Shown here one piece after another: positions 56,272-64,000 of a DNA stretch of 64,000 bases. Both the position numbers and the translations under genes were made by a program. The notes under the pieces were generated by a model. It searched no databases, was not told the origin of the DNA, and saw nothing but the letters and a program-made list of their open reading frames with translations. Position 1 is the first letter of the stretch. Each line of letters starts with the position of its first letter. This DNA is from Volvariella volvacea V23 (Eukaryota > Basidiomycota > Agaricomycetes > Agaricales > Pluteaceae), in assembly GCA_000349905.1 (NCBI GenBank), contig KB722736.1:2307428-2371427 (forward strand), given 5' to 3'.

Positions 56272-57359
56272 TCACTCATCGCGCACGCCGCTAGCAATCG
56301 ACATTCCAAGTGCCTCAGGTAGTAGCTCCTCACACGGACCATGGAACACAAAGTCCGAAATGCTATCGCCGGGGGTTCGCTCAACATTGAAGGTAGCAAC
56401 CTTCCCTCCTCGCTGCTTCACTTCTGCAGCATAGCCTGCTGCCGGGTATACCTACAGGCGGGACAAATTAGGGTTACACGCAAGAATAAATAAGCGCAGC
56501 CAACCTTTGAAGATGTACCCACGACGATACATAAATCAGCTTTCTCAACTAGATCGTCTATCTGGTCTAGATGCCACGGTATTTCTCCAAACCAAACTAC
56601 ACCCGGTCGTGCCAGGGCGCCGCACTGGGAGCAACGTGGAAGCTTGTCGAGCGGGATCTCGGCGTCCATTACACCCTCTCCTGTGAGGGCCTCGGTGCCG
56701 GCTAAAGACTGACAGACAGGTGAATTCCGGTCGAATACAGTATGCCCACAACTGTCATTGGAACACTTGAGATCAAATAAACGACCATGCATCTCGAGGA
56801 TCTGGGGCTGCTCCTCACTGTTGGAGGACAGACCCAATTGCGCTTGTATGGTGTCCATGGCTATCCGACTTAGTCCATCGACGTTCTGGGTAATCAACGT
56901 GAACGTGGAGCCGGGAGCGATTGCATGCCTGATAGACGCCACTGAAAATTGGGCTAGAGCGAGATGTGCTGCATTTGGCTTGGCCTTGAGAGCCCTGGTT
57001 GACGTTAGGCAGGCTGGATCAGTGCCAATCGATTAAGGTTGTAGCAAGAGCACCAACGCTTCACGCCTGTAGTGGTAGAACTGCCATACTAGAGCCGGGT
57101 TTTCTTGGAATGCTTCGGGGGTTGCCAAAGATATAGCGTCGTATTTTCGCCAAAGGCCCCCCGCGCCTCGGAAGGTCGGGATCCCTATGGGCCGGCGTGA
57201 ATTGGGAGGGACACGCTAGAAAATTGACGAGATCGGCGTCTTACCCGAGGCGGCGGAGAGCCCAGCCCCCGCGACGGCGATGATGTGTTTGGAGGTGGCG
57301 AGGGTGGCCTTGAAAGACGCGATCGCTTCCGCGAGAGTCATCTGGCTGCGTTTTGGCAT
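56272..57359 (-). CDS. Sirtuin of the SIRT5 (class III) type, NAD-dependent protein deacylase
   Basis: Starts [23 protein letters not shown] binding is shown by [13 protein letters not shown], then, after a 64-nt-class intron, [29 protein letters not shown] text ([13 protein letters not shown]) and [19 protein letters not shown] hold the catalytic His and the first zinc Cys pair; [20 protein letters not shown] gives the second pair. [26 protein letters not shown] and [20 protein letters not shown] end the fold. The motif FYHYRRE carries the Tyr-x-x-Arg pair that in SIRT5 holds the carboxylate of succinyl-, malonyl- and glutaryl-lysine. The product ends ASGVRDE. There is no clear presequence, so location is uncertain. 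Confidence 0.92.
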
Positions 57360-57549
57360 GATGGGGTGCTTATGGAGATGGGGAGGGGTGGGTCATTTGT
57401 GATGTGACAGTGACCAGGCCTAAGTAAGCATCTTATCAGATAATTCCTGTTTCGCCCGAAAACCCCACAGAACCCAGCATTTTATTACGTTCTTGTCCCT
57501 GCATCCTTCCCATCCCTCCGTCCGCCCCCACTTCTTTCTTTCCGTCATC
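57360..57549. promoter_or_regulatory. Bidirectional promoter between the sirtuin and AIM32-like genes
   Basis: 190 bp between divergent starts. It has a pyrimidine-rich run (CATCCTTCCCATCCCTCCG) upstream of the AIM32-like start. Sharing is inferred from the short distance. Confidence 0.45.
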
Positions 57550-58927
57550 ATGAACACCCTTTGGAAGTACAAGTCCTTGTTGCTCGGCCAGGACGACTCT
57601 GAGCTCCTCCGCCACCAGCTCGAGGCCTCCGCAGTGCCTGTCTCAGACGCCGACTGCAGGACCTGCCCAAATCCATGCGACGAAGGTCCGCCTTATCTGA
57701 TTAGCCCGTTATGACTAGCGCCCTCATCTCCCCCCTCAGGCCATGACGGCTATCCCAAACGCTTCAACATCGACACCAGCACTCGTATGCTGGGCTCCGT
57801 CAAGGCCTACCGCCGACAGGTATGCCATCCTCGCTGTCAATTTTCTTCAGGGCTGTGTCTCATGCTCGTACTGTTTAGGTAGTCATTTCCACTGGAAAAT
57901 CTGACTGGGAAAGGAACGTTACTGAGGTCAAGGACAGCCTCGCCTACCACCTGTGCCAGGTGCAAAAAAGTCACGAGGCCCACTCAAAACGTCCCATTTC
58001 GCCGCAACCCAACGGGAAAGCTGTTCATCCCCTCACTGGCGTATTCAAGTCATCCGATTCGACCCACGTTTCCATACTCAACGGCAACCATGATTCTCTG
58101 AGCTGCACCGACAACGCTGAAACAGTGCTCGTCCTTCCCGACTACAAAATTGTGTCGGAGGTACCGCGGTCTTTGGAAGGGGCCCAGAATCTTTGGGACA
58201 GTGCAGTTGACCCAGACGTTGGGCGCTTTGGAGCAAGTCTCGAGAAAACCCCCTTGAAGACCTGGGTCATTCCATACGCTTGCGTTATTCTGTTGTGTGA
58301 GTACTCCCGTTTATCTCCGCCGCGTCGCGTCGTCCCGTTGTTAATTTATGGATCATATTCCCCTCAGGCTCGCACAAACGGAGGGATAACCGCTGCGCCA
58401 TTGCAGCACCGAAACTAGAACGAGGTGACTTTCGGCGCCCCCATTAAGCTATTGTTCCATTCTGACCCTCTCTCTTCGACTTCAATAGCATTTATTCAGT
58501 CACTGGAGGCAAATGGCTGGACGGTTGATACTCACTTGGAAGAGCCCTCAATAACTTTAGGCCCTCCGATCGAAGAATTCTCCGGAACGACGGAAGAACG
58601 CGACAATCACATCCTAGATCAGCTCAAGGAAGTGGCAACAACAAAGAAGGTTTTAATCGTGCGTAACTCCCACATGGGTGGCCACAAGTATGCAGGTAAT
58701 TGCATCGTATGTGTCTCGTTATCTCCGAGCTATCATTCCTCCCTAATTCCTGGATTCTCTAGCTCTACACTCCGCAGGGCTCAAGTATATGGTATGGACG
58801 TGTTTCGCCGCACGAAGTCGAGTCAATTGTCCAAAATACAATACTCGACGGTCTTGTCCTCCCACCCCTTCTACGCGGAGGATTGAACATTTCACGGCCG
58901 GGCTGTTCAAGCCTTCATGACTGGTAG
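57550..58927 (+). CDS. AIM32-like sucrase/ferredoxin-family protein
   Basis: Starts MNTLWKYKSLLLGQDDSELL. An N-terminal Cys cluster DADCRTCPNPCDEG is followed by FNIDTSTRMLGSVKAYRRQV and VISTGKSDWERNVTEVKDSL. A thioredoxin-like ferredoxin region has SHKRRDNRCAIAAPKLE with conserved Cys, and the C-terminal signature is KKVLIVRNSHMGGHKYAGNC, then LYTPQGSSIWYGRVSPHEVE and LPPLLRGGLNI. This is the Suc/Fer-like family to which yeast AIM32 belongs; AIM32 carries a 2Fe-2S cluster and is mitochondrial. The central part (about residues 90-190) is an unconserved Ser/His-rich linker. The last exon ends SSLHDW. The frame switches through small introns at about 57685, 57820, 58295 and 58697. Confidence 0.88.
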
Positions 58928-59355
58928 ACTTGATACATGTGTTTTCAGGGTTTATTGTTGGATTATTATTTATTTAATTTATTGCACCGCTAATGCACTC
59001 GTTTGCGTTGCGCCTAGATATTTGTTTCTTTAATTAAATAGGGTTTATTGCCTACAACTACAAAAGTGTATATATACTATACCATAGAACACCCAGCCAT
59101 TAATTGCCCAGCGAAAAAATACAATCAGAATTGCTCAAATGAATGAAGGGCTGAGGGAGACGAGTGAATGAGGTCCATGGCGATTGAGAACATAAAAAGA
59201 AGGGGGCTTGAGAGCACTGAAGGGAGAATGCAGGTGGAATAGTGCAATGTATAGCAAACAAAATAGGCCCAACCGTGGAATCAGTGAGAACGTCTAGTAG
59301 TGAAAGCAATTTGTGGTGTTCCTTGTAATGGTGTAGTGGACAGGGAAGAGGTTGA
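58928..59355. other. Intergenic region between convergent genes
   Basis: 428 bp of AT-rich 3' flanks, including TTATTATTTATTTAATTTATT near 58961-58981 as likely polyadenylation context for the AIM32-like gene. No supported gene. Confidence 0.45.
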
Positions 59356-62081
59356 TCATGCCATATCGTCATCCAATCCAGTGAATGCAAGTCCCTTTCG
59401 CCTAGCGTTGGCATATCGGCCGGCAGATTTGCTCGTGTCTTCGAATTCATCCTCAGTTGTTACGTCTGGGACTTCTTCGTTGTCCACCGCTGAGTCTTCC
59501 TCGGCTGCCCGTCGTCCCAAAACTCCCATAGGGGCAACGACGCTCTCGCGACCATGATAAGTGAAGCCCCTAAAGTTCTCCTGCACACTGTTGGTCAATG
59601 GACTTCCCGCAGCATCCTTCTTCTTCTTTGGCTTGTTAATTTGTATGCTTCGCGACGTCGAAGGCGTAGAAGGTGCTGGAGTGTTGGCCGAACTAATGTT
59701 AAGGCCGTTTTGTCGATCGCTGCCTAGCGGTCCGTTTGGTGTGTGCGTATAATTGTTGCTGGCAGCTTGCATAGTCCAATCTTCCGATGGGTCTTCTTCA
59801 TCTATATCCATATCGGCAACCCCAACATCCCGGATGTCAGCTGATGTGAACTCGGTGTCAAAATTGTCGACTGATTCGTCCGAGTCCACGTTTGGTTTGA
59901 ACGGCGGTGTGACTTGTTTGAGGGCCAGGGCCTTCCAATCAACCCCTTTGAAGAATGGATGCTCCTTGAGCTCTTCAGCGTCCCGATTCGCACCGAGACG
60001 GTGTTTCGGATTACGATTGAGTAGCTGTCGTGAGAGTGTAAGCGAATGTGGTACGTGGAAAGGGAGTAATAGACGATAAGGGCAATTGAGCGGAGGAGAT
60101 GGACTCACCCCTTTAACAAACTGTTTCCCATCATCATTGATTACACCTTTAGGGAAACGTATCTTCCCGAAGCAGATGTTTTTATACATTTGCTGTGTAT
60201 CCTCTGCGTAAAAGGGACTCCATCCACAGCACATCTCGAATAGTAGTACACCAAGAGACCAGAAATCTACATTCTTGGTATATCCCTGCTCATCCAATAA
60301 TACCTCTGGTGCGAGATACTCTGTCGTTCCGCAAAATGTCGTCGCAAGCTCGCCGGACCGAAGGTCTACCTTGGACAGGCCGAAATCACATAGCGCGACG
60401 TGGCCAGTTGCATCCAGCAAGATGTTCTCGGGTTTCAAGTCCCTGTTGAACGTTTAATTCAATGGTGTGCATCGCTTGCAAGGAGGCATACCTATAAACA
60501 ATGTTATGCTTATGGAGGTGCTCAAGAGCCAAGATCAGCTCTGCGATATAAAATCTGGCTCGTTCCTCACTAAACCGGGTTTCGCGTTGTAGATGCCAGA
60601 ACAGTTCGCCTCCACTCTTGAAGTCCGTGACGAGGTACAGCTCCGTTTCCGTTTGGAAACTAAATTTGAGGCCGACAAGGAACGGTGAATCAAGGGACCG
60701 CTGGAGGATTTTGCGTTCGCCTATTGTGTGGGCAACCTCCTTTTTGGCAACGATTTCCTTCTTTGACAGGACCTTCATGGCATAGATACGTCTCGTATCC
60801 TTCTTCCGCACTTGGAAAACCTTGCCGAACGTGCCTCGGCCGATTAATTTAAGGAATTCGAAATCGCGTGGCGTCAGGGCTCTCTTGGTCTGCGAAAAGG
60901 TGAGGGCTTATCAGCAATTTGCCCTTACGTAAAGGTCGAGATGGGGAAACCAACTTTATATTGTTCAAAGGTAACCTGAACGCGCATTTCACCAGTGACG
61001 GCTTCGTTTTCATAGGGAATGAGTCTGATAGATAACGCGGGCGAAAGGGGGGAGGAAGAAGTAATTGAGTGCGTCTGTCGGATGGGATGTGGGCAAAGGG
61101 GAAGTTCTGGAAACTCACTTGTACCATTGATCCACAGTGTGGTCGTGTACTAGAAGCGGCTTGATTTTCATCGTCCCCAGGAAACATTGGTCTAATGCTG
61201 CACGATCGTACACATTGAAGCTGATGACGGAGTCTTCGGATGTAACATCACTGGCAGACCAATCACTAAGCAGATCCGGGGACAATTGGAGAAAGCAAGT
61301 CTTACAAAGACACTTCATGCTTCCAGACGGGATTGTTGGCTGAGATGCGGCCGAAGAGCCCAGAAGATGGGGCGCCTGCTGAGGACTTGCGGGACGATGG
61401 TGTGGAGGGGGGGTTGCTCCCGTTGGATTTTGCCTTTTTGGTTGCCTCGAGGGCAGCTTGCGCTTTCGATCCCAAAACACCGAGAGCAGAGATGGCGCCC
61501 GATGAGCTCGCCCGGGAGGCTGTCCCTTTTACCTCCCTATCGGTTTCGTCTGTTGGGTCGCGAGAAACAAACTCGTTTTGCTCGAACTGGACTACGACGT
61601 ATGGGCGTGATTCGGACGAGCGAACATTAAGGCCGCGGGCCTGAATTAATTTGACATGGATCTGGCCCCGTGAAGCAGCGGGCTGGGGGGCAGATGGAGC
61701 GGCTGGGGGGATGGATGATGAAGTGGATTGGGAGGGTGCGGGTGTGGGCATGCCGGGGTGGGTGTTACGTGAGATGAGAGGCGGAGGATGGATTTTAAAC
61801 TCTGGGACATGAAGGGAAAGCTGGACGGTTGGTGCAGCAGCAGGCATGCAGCCGGGACCTGAGGCCGGTAAAGTGTGATCCGAGGCAGACGAGCCGCCGG
61901 CCGAAGAGGGAGTGGGGGGAGGAGGTATGAATGGGGAGGTGTGGGTGTAGAGCAGCGGATGGTGAGCCGTAGGCGTGGGTGGGCCAGATCTGGGAGGTAG
62001 CTGGTCAAAGGGATTCTTTTCCTGGGAGGGTGGCACAGCTTTTGGGGTCGTGGCGTCCATTGCTGACCAGAACCTGAGCAT
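59356..62081 (-). CDS. YPK1: AGC protein kinase of the Ypk1/Gad8 (SGK-like) type with N-terminal C2 domain
   Basis: Starts MLRFWSAMDATTPKAVPPSQ. A Pro/Ser-rich N-terminus leads to a C2 domain (GQIHVKLIQARGLNVRSSES; PYVVVQFEQNEFVSRDPTDE; DSVISFNVYDRAALDQCFLG). The kinase domain has DFEFLKLIGRGTFGKVFQVR, IYAMKVLSKKEIVAKKEVAH, HNIVYRDLKPENILLDATGH, CDFGLSKV and the activation loop ATTFCGTTEYLAPEVLLDEQ, whose Thr is the PDK1 site. The C-tail has FDTEFTSADIRDVGV, a linker of about 75 residues, then SVQENFRGFTYHG, the TORC2 hydrophobic motif, and a further acidic tail of about 60 residues ending GLDDDMA. It acts in TORC2-dependent membrane stress signalling. An ATG at 62216 would add 45 Pro-rich residues and is less likely. 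Confidence 0.92.
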
Positions 62082-62438
62082 GAGCTTGGGGAGCGTGATC
62101 GTCGGGAGATGGTAGGCGAGCTTTGCGAGGGGCGGGCAGGCGATGGGGGCGAAGAGCGAGAGGATGATGGAGGAGAAGCGGGGTGGGTGTGCGGGTGGGG
62201 CAATGGTGTGTGGCATGGCAATAAGTTACCGGCAGGTGGAGCAGGGACGGGTCGCGGTGGGCGGCTGGACGACGCAGAGACGAGGCTCGACGGGGAGCTG
62301 GGGCAGACAGCATTGGACTGGCTTATAACGAGCCTTTTTCACCTGCTCCTTGCGAGGCTCCTGCCCACTCGAGCCTGTCCTCCCGGCTCCGTTCACGGTG
62401 CTGTCTTTATCGCATATTACATAATCATTCGCTGCTTA
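62082..62438. promoter_or_regulatory. Promoter of the Ypk1-type kinase gene
   Basis: 357 bp between the kinase start and the stop of the next minus-strand gene. The kinase-proximal part is GC-rich and purine-biased on the plus strand; part could encode a longer kinase N-terminus if the ATG at 62216 is used. A long plus-strand frame here has no family match and was not adopted. Confidence 0.45.
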
Positions 62439-63067
62439 TCAGGTACTATCCCCTTCCTGCCTCGATCGCGAGGGGTTTTGGCTCATGCTCGTCATCTTGC
62501 CCTCAAGCAGTCTCTTCCCCCAACTCAGTCCTTTCAGGGTGCTTCCCATTATCGCTCCCAGCACTATCGTCCTCCCACTGGCTTTCCATGGCAGTCGATC
62601 TATGTCCGCCCACAGAAACGTCAACTTCCATCGAACTTTCGCTCTTCTGGAATCCACTTACAGGCCGCCGAAAACATTGCTGCTGTCCCAGTCGCTGCTG
62701 CCACCTCCTTCGCCTCCCCCCATCCCATGCGCTCCATCCCCTCCTCAATCCCCACATATCCCAGCGCAATAACCCCAAGCTTGCTGGCCTCGGCCCCGGC
62801 CCCCTTCAGGCCCCCCAGCATCACTTTGTAGTTCTTCGTCTTGTTGTAGAAATACCACCCCTGCACTGTCGTCGGGGGGCGGTGCACGTTCTCCGCTAAA
62901 AATTGCAGAGATGCCCGTCGTGTCCCTCGCACGATGCCAATCATGCTTCCAGCAATGATGGCTGCACCGGGGACCAGATAGAACCGTTGTGGAATGTTCA
63001 ATCGAATCGTTTTTTTCCCGTGAGAGTCGGACTCATCGCGCTCGTTCGTCACTTCCATCCACGACAT
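62439..63067 (-). CDS. Small glycine-rich membrane protein, possibly Tim17/22/23-like
   Basis: Starts MSWMEVTNERDESDSHGKKT and continues IRLNIPQRFYLVPGAAIIAG, SMIGIVRGTRRASLQFLAEN and VHRPPTTVQGWYFYNKTKNY, then GGLKGAGAEASKLGVIALGY. A canonical GTAAGT...ATAG intron joins AMFSAAY to RLPWKASGRTIVLGAIMGST and a basic Ser-rich tail, so the product is about 185 residues. Two or three Gly-rich hydrophobic helices with small-residue packing (GAAIIAGSMIGIVRGTRR; GAIMGSTLKGL) recall the Tim17 family, and the TRRA.QFLAEN.HR.PTTVQGWYFYHKTKNY block is shared with uncharacterised basidiomycete proteins I have seen. Organelle and function are not established. Reading through the intron would give a shorter alternative end, IPEERKFDGS. 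Confidence 0.62.
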
Positions 63068-63258
63068 GATGAAAGCTGCAGTCCAAACCTTGGCAAAAAT
63101 CCCTTGGTCCGTGAAACGGACCACGTGACCGTGACACCCAGTCCCTCGGGCTCTCATTGACAATGTCGTTCGCAATGACACAACTCCCGGGCTCAGGTGG
63201 AATGCAAATTTGCAGATTTCATATGGCTAATCTCCATCTGGTTCAGATAAGGTTCATG

Positions 63259-63283
63259 TGTGCTTTGTGCTTTGTGCTTTGTG
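63259..63283. repeat. TGTGCTT tandem repeat, about 3.6 copies
   Basis: A perfect seven-base unit TGTGCTT repeats three times plus a partial copy. It sits in a non-coding interval between the Gly-rich membrane protein gene and the partial gene at the window edge. A microsatellite-like run with no evident function. Confidence 0.8.
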
Positions 63284-63539
63284 ATTAGCCACTTGACCTC
63301 CTGACTCGACAACTCCCATTGTCTTCCAGCTGACCCCGTCAATGTCCCATCAGTGGCTGATAGTAAACGAAGCCACTTTCGCCGCGCATCCTTGCGAATC
63401 TTGTCTTCTCTCACCCTTTATGTAGCTCCTATCTATGGAAGTTTCTCGCCGCTGCATGGGAATGTCCTCGTTACATGCACGACTGAGGTCAGGGATCGCT
63501 AATGACTTGCTGTTAAAGTCGAGGGCCTGCGAGCTGCTC

Positions 63540-64000
63540 CTATCGTGAGGTCCTGTCCTTTGCCAGAGCGTGTCCAGACCCTTTCGGCCTAGCAGTGTGA
63601 GTCCTCTGACTAGTTGCAATTCCTAATATCGTCTTGCCATAACGGGTGGCCACCCACTTTTGGGTTGCGGGATCTTTTACATACCCGGAGGCGCTGAGAT
63701 ATCGTTTCACAGGGCTCCAATGATAACAGTTAGAAAGAGCCTCAGCTATCCGCGAGAAGATCGTCGATGCTCTCAAAATGGCGAATTCGGCGGTTACGTT
63801 GCGTTACCTGACAGCGGACCCTTACAAGGGGACCTGAGCTCGGCAGACTGAACTCTGCATGGTCGTTCAGCGTATTCGGCCCCCTCCATCTCAACCACAC
63901 CGCCTTGTGGTCTACCTTGCATATCTTGTCTCATGGAATTGGTTCGGGACGACATTGGTGTGAGCTCTTGGTTGTCGGCCAAGCGTGCCACAAACTCTGC
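63540..64000 (-). CDS. Unrecognised partial minus-strand gene at the right edge
   Basis: Two coding-like segments are present. The first, running in from the window end, includes VARLADNQELTPMSSRTNSM and RQDMQGRPQGGVVEMEGAEY; the second reads FSRIAEALSNCYHWSPVKRY and LSASGYVKDPATQKWVATRY. They may be joined by an intron near 63750-63800. Both look like real protein text, Ser/Gln-rich in the first and aromatic in the second. I do not recognise the family and the start is outside the window. The stop is unresolved; 63540 is the end of the open frame of the second segment. Confidence 0.35.

Noticed and set aside
62109..62831. Long plus-strand frame of 240 codons
   Set aside because: It runs antisense to the Gly-rich membrane-protein gene and the kinase promoter, is Pro/Arg/Ser biased and has no recognisable domain.
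63259..63283. CRISPR-like or telomere-like repeat array
   Set aside because: Only 3.6 copies of a seven-base unit without spacers; a simple tandem repeat in a eukaryotic genome.

Overview
The window is nuclear DNA from a filamentous basidiomycete, most likely an Agaricomycete. This is inferred from dense short introns (about 45-70 nt, GT...AG, often with CTAAC-like branch points), compact alternating gene strands, and the gene repertoire: SNAPC4-like Myb protein, Ypk1/Gad8 kinase with a C2 domain, and a multi-span membrane-protein family I know mainly from mushroom-forming fungi. I see no prokaryotic, viral or recognisable transposon gene, no CRISPR array and no convincing tRNA. About 38 loci are reported. 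Multi-exon boundaries were read by eye from splice sites and family conservation, so ends given for spliced genes are start-codon to stop-codon spans including introns.

Layout. 1-8 kb: the m6A methyltransferase METTL3/IME4 (cut by the left edge), an SDR oxidoreductase, a short Zn2Cys6 protein, an unrecognised and possibly frame-broken plus-strand gene, and the recombination mediator Sfr1/Mei5. 7.8-9.6 kb is a gene-poor stretch. 9.6-18 kb: SND2/TMEM208, SNAPC4-like Myb, TAF8, IMP2, riboflavin kinase, uS11m, QCR9 and an RNPS1-like SR protein. 18-29 kb: NPC1, DPH1, ARP4 and ERB1. 30-41 kb: a membrane protein, an LLP-type protein, SmF, NC2-beta, a MAK32-type PfkB protein, a phosphopantetheinyl transferase, RPC34 and an F-box protein. 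41-49 kb: mitochondrial AspRS, an Ivy1-like I-BAR protein, bL19m and PABPN1. 49-64 kb: a Zn2Cys6 activator-type factor, a peroxisome-signal-bearing acyl-CoA dehydrogenase, a predicted mitochondrial protein, a SIRT5-type deacylase, an AIM32/sucrase-ferredoxin protein, the Ypk1-type AGC kinase, a small glycine-rich membrane protein and an unrecognised partial gene at the right edge.

The genes are mostly housekeeping and do not form one pathway. Two themes recur. One is transcription and RNA: METTL3, SNAPC4, TAF8, NC2-beta, RPC34, ARP4, PABPN1, SmF, RNPS1. The other is mitochondrial function: IMP2, riboflavin kinase, uS11m, QCR9, mt-AspRS, bL19m, AIM32, SIRT5-like and an unnamed mitochondrial candidate. 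Many neighbours are head-to-head with 80-200 bp between starts (TAF8/IMP2, uS11m/QCR9, ARP4/ERB1, SmF/NC2-beta, MAK32-like/PPTase, SIRT5/AIM32), suggesting shared promoters.

I did not find an obviously new multi-gene system. The most useful leads are two apparent GC-AG introns in the PABPN1 gene, the Asp-to-Asn change in the MAK32-like kinase, the charged insertion in RPC34, the peroxisomal signal on the acyl-CoA dehydrogenase, and the lineage-restricted or unnamed genes at 5.2-6.0, 30.4-32.3, 55.4-56.0 and 62.4-63.1 kb.
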